Assembly (NCBI RefSeq): GCF_004323735.1
Contig: NZ_CP036455.1
Coordinates: 1,173,101-1,237,100 of the forward strand
DNA: 64,000 bases
Origin: Streptomonospora litoralis
GTDB taxonomy: Bacteria > Actinomycetota > Actinomycetes > Streptosporangiales > Streptosporangiaceae
Reading direction: 5' to 3'
Below are positions 17,554 to 26,023 of this stretch, piece by piece. A program made the translations under genes and the position numbers. The stretch's first letter is position 1. The number at the start of each line of letters is the position of its first letter. The notes below the pieces were generated by a model. It did not search any database, was not told where the DNA came from, and worked only from the letters and a program-made list of their open reading frames with translations.

Positions 17554-19611
17554 GTGAGCGACACCACCGAACTCCACACGGACGCGGCGGTCAGCAAGCA
17601 GCAGGAGACGACCGCGTCCGATGCGGACGTCGGCGACGCCGCGACCTCGTCCAGAAAGAGCACGCCGTCCCGGTCCCGTAGCCGTTCCGGCGGCACCGGT
17701 CTGTCGGCGCTGAAGCTGACCGAACTGCAGCGGCTGGCGTCGAGTCTCGGTATCACGGGCACTGGGCGGATGCGCAAGAACGACATCATCGCCGCCATCG
17801 AGGCCAAGCAGGGCGGGCCCGTCTCCGCGCCGCAGTCGGAGGGCGGTGCCAAGCAGGAGGGCGGTGCCAAGCAGGCCGCGGACCGGTCGGCCAAGGAGAA
17901 GGAGACCGAGGCCAAGGAGACCGGGAAGACCGCGGAGCCTGAGCAGAACGCCTCCGGCGCTCCGGCGTCGGACACGGCCGAGTCGGGCGGACGCGACACG
18001 GAATCGGGACAGGGCGACCGCTCCGAGAAGCCGGCCCGCGCCCGGCGGTCGTCGCGCAAGCGGGGCGAGGACTCCGCAGACCAGAACCGGCCCTCGGACG
18101 GAAACGACCCCTCTACCCCCGCGAGCAGCGTGACGAAGACATCCAACTCCCAGAAGACCGACTCCCAGGACGGCCAGAGCGGCCAGTCGGGCCAGTCCTC
18201 CGGCCAGTCCGGCCAGTCCGGCCAGTCCGGGCAGGGCGGCGGCCGCGATCGCCAGCGCAACCGGCGCAACCGCGGCAACCGCGACGACTCCGGCGGCGAC
18301 AACAAGCCGCAGAACCAGGACGGCGGCCAGCAGCAGAGCGGCGGCAACCGCGGCGGAGGCGGCGGTGGAGGCGCTGACGACGACTTCGGCGGCGGACGCC
18401 GCCGCGGACGCCGGCGCGACCGCCGGGACCGCCGCCGCGACCGCCCGGACAGCGAGCCCGTCGTCAACGACGACGACGTGCTGCTGCCCGTCGCCGGCAT
18501 CCTCGACGTCCTGGACAACTACGCGTTCGTCCGCACCACCGGCTACCTGCCCGGCGCCAACGACGTCTACGTCTCGCTGGCGCAGGTGCGCAAGAACAGC
18601 CTGCGCAAGGGCGACGCGATCACCGGCGCCGTGCGCCAGCCGCGCGAGGGCGAGCGGCGCGAGAAGTTCAACGCGCTGGTCCGCCTCGACACCATCAACG
18701 GGATGACCCCGGAGCAGGCGCGCAGCCGCCCCGAGTTCACCAAGCTGGTGCCGCTCTACCCGCAGGACCGGCTGCGCCTGGAGACCGAGCCCGGCATCAT
18801 GACCACGCGGATCATCGATCTCGTGGCGCCCATCGGCAAGGGCCAGCGCGGGCTCATCGTCTCGCCGCCCAAGGCCGGCAAGACCATGGTGCTGCAGTCG
18901 ATCGCCAATGCGATCACCGAGAACAACCCGGAGACCCACCTGATGGTCGTGCTCGTCGACGAGCGGCCGGAAGAGGTCACCGACATGCAGCGCACGGTCA
19001 AGGGCGAGGTCATCCACTCGACCTTCGACCGGCCCGCCGAGGACCACACCACCGTGGCCGAGTTGGCCATCGACCGGGCCAAGCGCCTCGTCGAGATGGG
19101 CCTGGACGTCGTGGTGCTGCTCGACTCCATCACCCGGCTCGGGCGCGCCTACAACCTCGCCGCCCCGGCGAGCGGGCGCATCCTCTCCGGCGGTGTCGAC
19201 TCCACCGCGCTCTACCCGCCCAAGCGGTTCTTCGGCGCGGCCCGCAACATCGAGAACGGCGGCTCGCTGACCATCCTCGCCACCGCACTGGTCGAGACCG
19301 GATCGCGGATGGACGAGGTGATCTTCGAGGAGTTCAAGGGCACCGGCAACATGGAGCTGAAGCTCAACCGGTCCCTCTCCGACAAGCGGATCTTCCCCGC
19401 CGTGGACGTGGTGTCCTCCAGCACGCGCAAGGAGGAGATCCTGATGTCGGGCGAGGAGCTCAACATCATCTGGAAGCTCCGCCGCGTGCTGCACGCCCTC
19501 GACATCCAGCAGGCCCTGGAGCTGCTGCTGGAGCGGATGAAGGACACCAAGAGCAACACCGAGTTCCTGCTGCAGGTGCAGAAGACCACCGTGGGCGGGA
19601 ACAACGACTGA
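17554..19611 (+). CDS. rho: Transcription termination factor Rho
   Basis: Rho is the hexameric RNA helicase that ends transcription. The 685-residue protein has an N-terminal Rho-N helix (LSALKLTELQRLASSLGI, about residues 50-67). A 200-residue hydrophilic insertion rich in Gly, Gln, Ser and Arg follows, including a run of GQS repeats near residue 210 and an RGRRRDRRDRRRDR tract. Then come the RNA-binding OB fold (VAGILDVLDNYAFVR) and the ATPase core with Walker A SPPKAGKT (about 437-444) and the LLDSITRL Walker B. The large basic insertion is typical of actinobacterial Rho. GTG 17554 follows a GGGAAGGA element. rpmE, prfA and prmC lie downstream in conserved order. Confidence 0.97.
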   Translation: MSDTTELHTDAAVSKQQETTASDADVGDAATSSRKSTPSRSRSRSGGTGLSALKLTELQRLASSLGITGTGRMRKNDIIAAIEAKQGGPVSAPQSEGGAKQEGGAKQAADRSAKEKETEAKETGKTAEPEQNASGAPASDTAESGGRDTESGQGDRSEKPARARRSSRKRGEDSADQNRPSDGNDPSTPASSVTKTSNSQKTDSQDGQSGQSGQSSGQSGQSGQSGQGGGRDRQRNRRNRGNRDDSGGDNKPQNQDGGQQQSGGNRGGGGGGGADDDFGGGRRRGRRRDRRDRRRDRPDSEPVVNDDDVLLPVAGILDVLDNYAFVRTTGYLPGANDVYVSLAQVRKNSLRKGDAITGAVRQPREGERREKFNALVRLDTINGMTPEQARSRPEFTKLVPLYPQDRLRLETEPGIMTTRIIDLVAPIGKGQRGLIVSPPKAGKTMVLQSIANAITENNPETHLMVVLVDERPEEVTDMQRTVKGEVIHSTFDRPAEDHTTVAELAIDRAKRLVEMGLDVVVLLDSITRLGRAYNLAAPASGRILSGGVDSTALYPPKRFFGAARNIENGGSLTILATALVETGSRMDEVIFEEFKGTGNMELKLNRSLSDKRIFPAVDVVSSSTRKEEILMSGEELNIIWKLRRVLHALDIQQALELLLERMKDTKSNTEFLLQVQKTTVGGNND

Positions 19612-20073
19612 CGCCGCGCGGCGGCCCGGTCCCGGCGACCGCGGCCGCCGCGCCGTTCCCTCGTCGGCGCACCGTCCTGGTCGGCGACCGCGGCGGTGAG
19701 GGGAACGCCGCCGTGCTCCGTAGACAGCGCCGTCGCCCGCGCCGAGCGGGAGGCGGTGCTGCGCATTCCCGTGCCGCGGAACCGCTGCGCCGCCGCGGTA
19801 TCCGCTATGACGGGCCCCGCCCGCCGAGTGCTGCGTCCGCACCGCATCCGAGGGCATGGAGTGTGCGCGCGAACCGGACGGCCGATCGGTCCCCGGCGCG
19901 ATCCCGCCCCTGGGGCGGGGAATAGCCGCTGGTCGGTTCTTGTTCAGCCGTCTGGCAAACTGGTATTGACCGCCGCGGTACCGGTTCACGCTCTCAGAGG
20001 CAGCGACGCGGCGCGCGGCACAGCGCGCCTCGGCCGAGGGCGCCCGGCGACCGCCACTAGCGAGGAGAACCAC
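19612..20073. other. Intergenic region rho to rpmE
   Basis: 462 bp without a supported gene. It contains GC-rich sequence after the rho stop (no clean terminator found) and the rpmE promoter near its right end. Confidence 0.5.
19940..19969 (+). promoter_or_regulatory. Candidate rpmE promoter
   Basis: TTGTTC (19940-19945) and TATTGA (19964-19969) are separated by 18 bp, a reasonable sigma-70-type pair in a comparatively AT-rich patch about 105 bp upstream of rpmE. Confidence 0.45.
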
Positions 20074-20292
20074 GTGAAAGCCGACATCCACCCCGAGTAC
20101 GTCGTCACCCATGTGACCTGCACCTGCGGGAACACCTTCACCACCCGCAGCACCGCCGAGTCGGGCGAGATCCGGGCCGACATCTGCTCCGCCTGCCACC
20201 CGTTCTACACCGGCAAGCAGAAGATCCTGGACACCGGCGGCCGGGTCGCCCGCTTCGAGAAGCGCTTCGGCAAGCAGCGCGCCACCAAGTAG
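20074..20292 (+). CDS. rpmE: 50S ribosomal protein L31, zinc-binding type
   Basis: The 72-residue protein is L31, a late-assembling protein of the large ribosomal subunit at the intersubunit bridge. It is the C+ form with four zinc ligands: the pair in CTCGN near residues 16-18 and the pair in CSAC near 36-39. Zinc-containing L31 is normally used in zinc-replete cells and replaced by a cysteine-free paralogue under zinc limitation; no paralogue is in the window. GTG 20074 follows GCGAGGAGA. The basic C-terminus [10 protein letters not shown] is typical. Confidence 0.97.
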   Translation: MKADIHPEYVVTHVTCTCGNTFTTRSTAESGEIRADICSACHPFYTGKQKILDTGGRVARFEKRFGKQRATK

Positions 20293-20530
20293 CTCCGCAG
20301 GCGGCGCCGGAGCGCGCGGTTCCGACACGTGCGGGCCGCGCGGCCGGCGCCGCCGTCTGTAGGCGGCCTTCTCCGCCCTGAGCGGCGCTTTCCGCGGACC
20401 GCGGCCACCGGGGCGGACCGCCAGGGCACAGCGCGCCGCCGCGAACGGCGCGCGTGCCGGACCGTGCGCAGGCAGTGCGCACCCCACACCGACGTCATCG
20501 GCGTCATCGACGGAAGCTGGATTCTCAAAC

Positions 20531-21598
20531 GTGAAGCTGGACGACCTTCTGGGCGAGTACTACGAGCTGGAGCAGCAGCTCGCGGACCCCGCCGTGCACG
20601 CCGACGCGGCGCAGGCGCGCGCCCTGGGCAAGCGGTACTCCCAGCTCACGCCGATCATCACCGCCTACCGCGAGCTGATGCAGGTCGAGTCCGACATCGA
20701 GACGGCCAAGGAACTGGCCGCCGAGGACCCCGCCTTCGCCGAAGAGGCCAGGCAGCTCGACGGCAGCCGCGAAGAGCTGACCGAGCGGCTGCACTACCTG
20801 CTCATCCCGCGCGACCCCTCCGACGAGAAGAACATCATCATGGAGGTCAAGGCCGGTGAGGGCGGCGAGGAGTCCGCGCTGTTCGCCGGGGACTTGGTGC
20901 GGATGTACCTGCGCTACGCGGAACGGCAGGGCTGGAAGACCGAGGTCATCAACTCCACCGAGTCCGACCTGGGTGGCTACAAGGACATCACCATCGCCTT
21001 CAAGAACAAGGGCACGCCGGAGGCCGGCCAGGGCGTTTGGCCCCAGCTCAAGTTCGAGGGCGGGGTGCACCGCGTGCAGCGCGTTCCGGTCACCGAGTCC
21101 CAGGGCCGCATCCACACCTCCGCGGCCGGCGTCCTCGTCGTGCCCGAAGCCGAGGAGGTCGAGGTCGAGATCCACGACAACGATCTGCGTATCGACGTCT
21201 TCCGTTCTTCGGGGCCGGGCGGGCAGAGTGTCAACACCACCGACTCCGCTGTGCGCATCACCCACCAGCCCAGCGGAATCGTGGTCTCCTGCCAGAACGA
21301 AAAGAGCCAGCTGCAGAACAAGGAGCAGGCGATGCGCATCCTGCGCGCACGGCTCTACGCGGAGGCCCAGGCCAGCATCGACGCGGAGGCGCAGGCCGAA
21401 CGCAAGAGCCAGGTGCGCACGGTCGACCGCTCCGAGCGCGTCCGGACCTACAATTTCCCGGAGAACCGCATCTCCGATCACCGTGTCGGCTACAAGGCCT
21501 ACAACCTCGACCAGGTCCTCGACGGCGACCTGGGCAACGTCCTCCAGGCGCTCATCGACGCCGACACTAAGGAAAGGCTGGAGCAGGCCGAGTCATGA
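20531..21598 (+). CDS. prfA: Peptide chain release factor 1
   Basis: RF1 recognises UAA and UAG stop codons and triggers peptidyl-tRNA hydrolysis. The 355-residue protein has the N-terminal helical domain, the anticodon-like [14 protein letters not shown] segment with the RF1-type PVT tripeptide, and the universal GGQ in [11 protein letters not shown] near residue 230, the glutamine methylated by PrmC. GTG 20531 is the family start. Its stop overlaps the prmC start by 4 nt (ATGA), so substrate and modifying enzyme are translationally coupled. Confidence 0.97.
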   Translation: MKLDDLLGEYYELEQQLADPAVHADAAQARALGKRYSQLTPIITAYRELMQVESDIETAKELAAEDPAFAEEARQLDGSREELTERLHYLLIPRDPSDEKNIIMEVKAGEGGEESALFAGDLVRMYLRYAERQGWKTEVINSTESDLGGYKDITIAFKNKGTPEAGQGVWPQLKFEGGVHRVQRVPVTESQGRIHTSAAGVLVVPEAEEVEVEIHDNDLRIDVFRSSGPGGQSVNTTDSAVRITHQPSGIVVSCQNEKSQLQNKEQAMRILRARLYAEAQASIDAEAQAERKSQVRTVDRSERVRTYNFPENRISDHRVGYKAYNLDQVLDGDLGNVLQALIDADTKERLEQAES

Positions 21599-22452
21599 AC
21601 TTCCTGCTCGACGAGGTCGCCCGGGCCACGCTGCGGCTGGCCGACGCGGGCGTCCCCTCGCCCCGCACCGACGCCGAGGAGCTCGCGGCGTTCGTGCACG
21701 GCGTTCGTCGAGGTGAGTTGCACGAGGTCGCCGACTCCGACTTCGACGCGCTCTACTGGGAATGCGTCGCCCGCCGCGCCGCGCGCGAGCCGCTCCAGCA
21801 CATCACCGGCCGGGCCTACTTCCGCTATCTGGAGCTGAGCGTGGGGCCCGGCGTCTTCGTGCCGCGGCCCGAGACCGAGAACGTGGTCGGCTGGGCGATC
21901 GACACCTTGCGTGCCATGGACGTAGCCGACCCCCTGGTGGCCGACCTGGGCGCCGGGTCGGGCGCCATCGCCATCTCCATCGCCCAGGAGGTGCCGCGTT
22001 CGCGGGTGCACGCCGTCGAGTTCGATCCCGGGGCCCTCGCCTGGGCCAAGCGCAACATCGACGCCAGCGCCCACGCCGACCGCATCACCGTGCACCAGGC
22101 CGACATGCGCTCGGCCCTGGCCGAGCTGGAAGGCCGGCTGGACCTGGTCATCTCCAACCCTCCCTACGTGCCCACCGCCGACTCCGCGCTGATCCCGCCG
22201 GAGGTCCGCAACCACGACCCCGGGCCCGCCCTGTGGGCGGGCGCCGACGGGCTCGACGCCGTCCGCGAGCTGGAGGCGGTGGGACGCCGCCTGCTGCGTC
22301 CGGGCGGGGCGATGGCCATCGAGCACGGAGACGGCCAGGGCATCGACATCCCCCGGCTCTTCCCCGAGGGGCAGGGGTGGCGCGACGTCCGCAACCGCAA
22401 GGACCTGGCGCACCGCGACCGGTTCGTCGTCATGCGCAGGGCCGAGGATTGA
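21595..22452 (+). CDS. prmC: Release factor glutamine methyltransferase
   Basis: PrmC (HemK) uses S-adenosylmethionine to methylate the glutamine of the GGQ motif in release factors. The 285-residue protein has an N-terminal helical domain that binds the release factor, the SAM-binding DLGAGSG (residues 117-123) and the substrate glutamine-binding NPPY (188-191). The ATG overlaps the prfA stop, which also fixes the start. It is part of the rho-rpmE-prfA-prmC-sua5 order shared with mycobacteria. Confidence 0.97.
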   Translation: MNFLLDEVARATLRLADAGVPSPRTDAEELAAFVHGVRRGELHEVADSDFDALYWECVARRAAREPLQHITGRAYFRYLELSVGPGVFVPRPETENVVGWAIDTLRAMDVADPLVADLGAGSGAIAISIAQEVPRSRVHAVEFDPGALAWAKRNIDASAHADRITVHQADMRSALAELEGRLDLVISNPPYVPTADSALIPPEVRNHDPGPALWAGADGLDAVRELEAVGRRLLRPGGAMAIEHGDGQGIDIPRLFPEGQGWRDVRNRKDLAHRDRFVVMRRAED

Positions 22453-22613
22453 GGCCGAGGGCCGCGCCGGTCCGCTCGCGCGCGACGCCGCAGCGGCGGG
22501 GAGATGCGGCGGCGGACACGCGCATCCGCACATCGCGACCAGACGATCCGACCAGAGGGCCCGCGCGGGCCTGCGCGCCCTGCGGGCGCCGACGAGAGAT
22601 GGGGTGACCTCAG

Positions 22614-23531
22614 GTGAGCCGCAGTTACGACTGCGCTGACGTGCAGGGGCGCAGCGACGGCATCGCCGACGCGGCGTCGACCGTGCGCCGGGGCGAGCTG
22701 GTGGTGCTGCCCACCGACACCGTCTACGGTATCGGCGCCGACGCGTTCAGCCCGGGTGCCGTCTCGGCGCTGCTCGACGCCAAGGGCCGCGGCCGCGACA
22801 TGCCGCCGCCGGTCCTCGTGGGGTCGATGCGCGCCGCACAGGCCCTCATCGAGGACCTGGGCAACTACGGCCAGGACCTGATCGAGGAGTTCTGGCCGGG
22901 GCCGCTGACCATCGTGTGTGCGGCCGCTCCGAGCCTGTCCTGGGACCTCGGCGACACCAAGGGGACGGTCGCGGTGCGCATGCCGATGGATCCGGTCGCC
23001 CTGGAGTTGCTGAAGGAGGTCGGCCCGATGGCGGTCAGCAGCGCGAACCTTTCGGGGCACCCGGCGGCCACGACGGCCGACGAGGCGCAGAAGCAGCTGG
23101 AGGACAGCGTCGCGGTCTACCTCGACGGCGGGCCCCGCGACGACGACACGCCCTCCACCATCGTGGATCTCACCTACGCCGTGCCGCGCGTGCTGCGCGA
23201 CGGCGCCGTCTCGGTGCAGCGTCTGCGCGCGGTCTGCGGCACGGTCATCGGCGTGCCCAAGCGCCGCTCAGCGGCCGTGGAGGACAGCGGCGAGGAACAG
23301 CAGGACGAGGCCGCCCCCGCCGCGAGTCCGGGAGAAGCCGAAGTAGGGGAGGCGGCTGAGGGCCGCGGGGGCGCGGCTGAGCGTCCGGACAGCCCGTCGG
23401 GAGCCGCATCCGCGCCAACCGGTGAGACCGCCGCCGAGACCGCCGCCGAGTCGGCGGCGTCGACCAAGGAGGCCGACTCCGGGCCAGCGGACAACCCGAC
23501 CGACGAATCCGGCCGGGGAACCTCCTCCTGA
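22614..23531 (+). CDS. L-threonylcarbamoyladenylate synthase (Sua5/YrdC family)
   Basis: This family makes threonylcarbamoyl-AMP from threonine, bicarbonate and ATP for the t6A modification at position 37 of ANN-decoding tRNAs. Residues 1-215 form the YrdC domain, with LPTDTVYGIGADAF, KGRGRDMPPPVLVG and the SSANLSGHPA loop. The last 90 residues (from about 216) are a low-complexity Ala/Glu/Gly/Pro-rich tail without the Sua5 domain; it is unusual and likely disordered. GTG 22614 fits the family start though the ribosome binding site is weak. A small hairpin (CCGCCTTCGGCGG) follows the stop. Confidence 0.93.
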   Translation: MSRSYDCADVQGRSDGIADAASTVRRGELVVLPTDTVYGIGADAFSPGAVSALLDAKGRGRDMPPPVLVGSMRAAQALIEDLGNYGQDLIEEFWPGPLTIVCAAAPSLSWDLGDTKGTVAVRMPMDPVALELLKEVGPMAVSSANLSGHPAATTADEAQKQLEDSVAVYLDGGPRDDDTPSTIVDLTYAVPRVLRDGAVSVQRLRAVCGTVIGVPKRRSAAVEDSGEEQQDEAAPAASPGEAEVGEAAEGRGGAAERPDSPSGAASAPTGETAAETAAESAASTKEADSGPADNPTDESGRGTSS

Positions 23532-23540
23532 CACAGCCTT

Positions 23541-23679
23541 CCGCCTTCGGCGGCGGTTCTGGTCTGTTGTGGGGTCTTGTCGGTCTGCTGGGTGGCGGGT
23601 GGTCTTGACTGAAAGGCGGCGGCGAGGGCGGCGGTGGGCTGGGCCTGTGGTCGTCGGGTCGGGTGCTCGCCGGTGGTCC
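23541..23679 (-). repeat. Inverted diverged copy of the 142-bp repeat unit
   Basis: The reverse complement of this stretch aligns with the tandem unit at 24662 across most of its length. It shares for example GGCGAGCACCCGACCCGA, AGGCCCAGCCC and GACCACCCGCCACCC, with roughly three quarters identity by eye. It lies directly after sua5, opposite in orientation to the array. Confidence 0.75.
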
Positions 23680-24030
23680 ATCCGGCGGGGCAGCGACGGC
23701 AGGGGCGGCGCCGGGCCTGCGGTGGTCGAGCCGGTGGTCACCGGCCCCGGCCGCGGTGGTCTGAGCCGGGAGCGCCGCGCGGTTGTCGGCGCGGGCTCGA
23801 CGCGGAGCTCTCGGCGGCCGCCATGGGGGCGGATTGGGAGCACGAGACGCACGTATGTGCGCCGGTATCCGCCTCGGTGTCGCCCCGAGGTGCCACCCTC
23901 GCACCGTGATTCCGTGATACGAAACAACACGGGGTGTTTGTCCGCCAATGCCCGAGTTCTCGGTGGGCTCGCAGCCGCGCTGCGGGGGCGGTGGCGCACG
24001 AGGCGCACTGAATGGCGCGAAAGCAGCCCT

Positions 24031-24115
24031 GAGGTCAACTTTTCGTGCGTCTCGTGGCTACGGCGCCCGCCGAGGCCGCCCGCAAAACGGGCATAGGTTC
24101 CCAAAAGTCCACCTC
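24031..24115. repeat. Short segment with 13-bp imperfect inverted ends
   Basis: GAGGTCAACTTTT at 24031-24043 and AAAAGTCCACCTC at 24103-24115 pair at 11 of 13 positions and flank about 59 bp. It could be a miniature inverted-repeat element or chance; no second copy was noticed in the window. Confidence 0.3.
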
Positions 24116-24321
24116 CTCGGGTAGCGGGGCAGTCGGCGGCCGCGCCTGGGCGCAACGAGCAACGTGTTGTCGCTCCCCGGCCCCCGATCCGGCGCACCAC
24201 CGGGCCGCGCGGGCGCCCGCGACCGCGCCCCGCCGCGCGGCCTCCGGCCGGTGCCGGCCCGATCGCAACATGGCGACACCCAGCCGGCCCACCGGCGCCG
24301 GTAGGTCCCCTATGCCGGTCC

Positions 24322-24411
24322 ATCCGGCGATGACCGCGAACTTATGGCCGCGGAATACGCTTACCTGCGACCATAAGTTCACGATAGACGGGCCAAGCCG
24401 CGCCGAGTCTG
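24322..24411 (+). repeat. 90-bp dispersed repeat, copy 1
   Basis: This block is 83/90 identical to 52759-52848. It contains an 11-12-bp hairpin stem (GAACTTATGGCC with GACCATAAGTTC) around a 19-nt loop that itself carries a GCG/CGC mini-stem. A conserved tail, CGATAGACGGGCCAAGCCGC, leads into GCCGAGTCTG. Its AT-containing core contrasts with the surrounding GC-rich DNA. The right end runs into a 56-bp palindrome. Confidence 0.9.
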
Positions 24412-24459
24412 TCTCCAGGGCTGGATTCGGCGCCGAATCCAGCCCTGGAGACAGACTCG
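24404..24459. repeat. Perfect 56-bp palindrome
   Basis: Positions 24404-24431 are the exact reverse complement of 24432-24459, centred on GGCGCC within ATTCGGCGCCGAAT. The first 8 bp are the end of the 90-bp repeat, so the palindrome is a mirror duplication of the element's right end plus 20 bp beyond it. No spacer and no T-run are present. Confidence 0.95.
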
Positions 24460-24661
24460 ATGGCACCGGTGCCGCCCAACGCAGGGTTTTAACCAGGCAG
24501 CGGCCGCGGGTTCAGGGGGTGAGTGCAACACCGGCTCCGCACGGAGGTGTTGTGATGAATACCCACCCCCGGGGGGCGGCCCCCGCCGGCCGCCGCAACC
24601 GGCGGGCACCGGTACCGATGTCCGCGGGCCTGGCCCCGCTGCCGCCGTCGCCGCCTCGTCG

Positions 24662-25235
24662 GCCGCCGTCACCGGCGAGCACCCGACCCGATGGGCACCG
24701 GCCCAGCCCTTCGCCGTCCTCGGCGCCGCTTTTCCGTGCAGACCACCCGCCACCCGGCAGGCCGACAAGGCCGCCCAGCGGACCCGAGCCGCCGCCCCCG
24801 CTGGCCGCCGTCACCGGCGAGCACCCGACCCGATGGGCACCGGCCCAGCCCTTCGCCGTCCTCGGCGCCGCTTTTCCGTGCAGACCACCCGCCACCCGGC
24901 AGGCCGACAAGGCCGCCCAGCGGACCTGAGCCGCCGCCCCCGCTGGCCGCCGTCACCGGCGAGCACCCGACCCGATGGGCGCAGGCCCAGCCCTTCGCCG
25001 TCCTCGGCGCCGCTTTTCCGTGCAGACCACCCGCCACCCGGCAGGCCGACAAGGCCGCCCAGCGGACCCGAGCCGCCCCGCCGGCCGCCGTCACCGGCGG
25101 GCACCCGACCCGATGGGCGCAGGCCCAGCCCTCCACCGTCCTCGCCGCCGCCTTTCCCAACGACCGCCCGACACCCGGCAGACCAGCAAGGCCACAGCAA
25201 GGCCGCCCAGCAGACCCGAGCCGCCCCTTCGTCGG
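24662..25235 (+). repeat. Tandem array of 142-bp units (three good copies and one degenerate)
   Basis: Units begin at 24662, 24804, 24946 and 25084, giving periods of 142, 142 and 138 bp. The first three are almost identical, with differences such as CACCGG versus CGCAGG after GATGGG. The fourth is diverged and slightly longer. Because 142 is not a multiple of three, the frame shifts each unit, which argues against a repetitive protein. Confidence 0.93.
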
Positions 25236-26023
25236 GCGCGCCCGCCCGTGCGCAGGTCGGGCGCCGTTCACCCGGTGAAGGCGCGGCGATCGCGTCCTGC
25301 CTCAGCCGCCCCCGGCTTTCGACCCATGGCCGTCCGCGGCGCTAAAAATGCGCAAAGACTGGCGGCGCCGCAATCGGCGTCGGCTACGGAACGCGTTCGA
25401 GCCGGGATGCGCCGGCCCGGGTGCAGCGGGGACGGCGTCCGGCTTTGCAGACCGGGCTCCTCGCGAGTACGCCAAAGCGCGAAACAGTTCGGCGGTGGCG
25501 GCCCGGCCCGGGGTCCGCGGTCGGCCGGGAGCCCGGATATCCCGGCCCTGCGCAGGGTCTGTGTCGACCGTATGCCGTCGTGCGGCCGCTTCGGCGAGAT
25601 GCCCCAGAAGGCGGAGTGGTGTGCGGCGCCGGGTGTCGCGGTCGGCTCCCGGCCCCTTTCCGGCTGCCGCGCCTGCCGCCGCCGATGTCCCGACTCTTCA
25701 GTGGCACGTCGCACATTTTTCACTCTGCGTGGCCGCACGGTCCTGCCGCGCTGCATCGGCGGGTAGTGCTAGGTTCGACTGCACCGCGGTCTTCGAAAGC
25801 GGCAGCCGTGCCCGACATCGCTCGTACCGCGGTCGCGATCGGCCGTCCGCGCTTGGTGCGCGCAGCGGTTGGTGGCAGACCGCCGTTCAGCCGATAGCCG
25901 GCTCGCGGTCCAGCCGATCCGGCGACCGCCGAAGCAGAAGCCGTCAGCCCAGCGCCGAACCGCCGACCGCCCCCGTCGGCTCCCCGCCGTCGGCGCGCAA
26001 CCGAGGAAGGCATCTGACACGCC

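Larger units (their letters stand above)
23532..26023. other. Gene-free, repeat-rich 2.5-kb insert between sua5 and wecA
   Basis: In related actinobacteria these two genes are usually close together. Here about 2.5 kb separates them with no supported coding sequence. All open frames are Arg/Pro/Gly-rich artefacts, and the frame changes across repeat units. It contains an inverted repeat relative, a 90-bp element, a 56-bp palindrome and a 142-bp tandem array, each listed separately. A TAGGTT hexamer at 25770 may belong to the wecA promoter. Confidence 0.7.

Noticed and set aside
17551-20487. 978-codon open frame on the minus strand
   Set aside because: Antisense to rho and rpmE, with low-complexity Leu/Ala/Gly/Val runs and no domain signal.
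24662-25235. CRISPR array
   Set aside because: The repeats are 142 bp long and directly abutting without unique spacers, and no cas genes are present.
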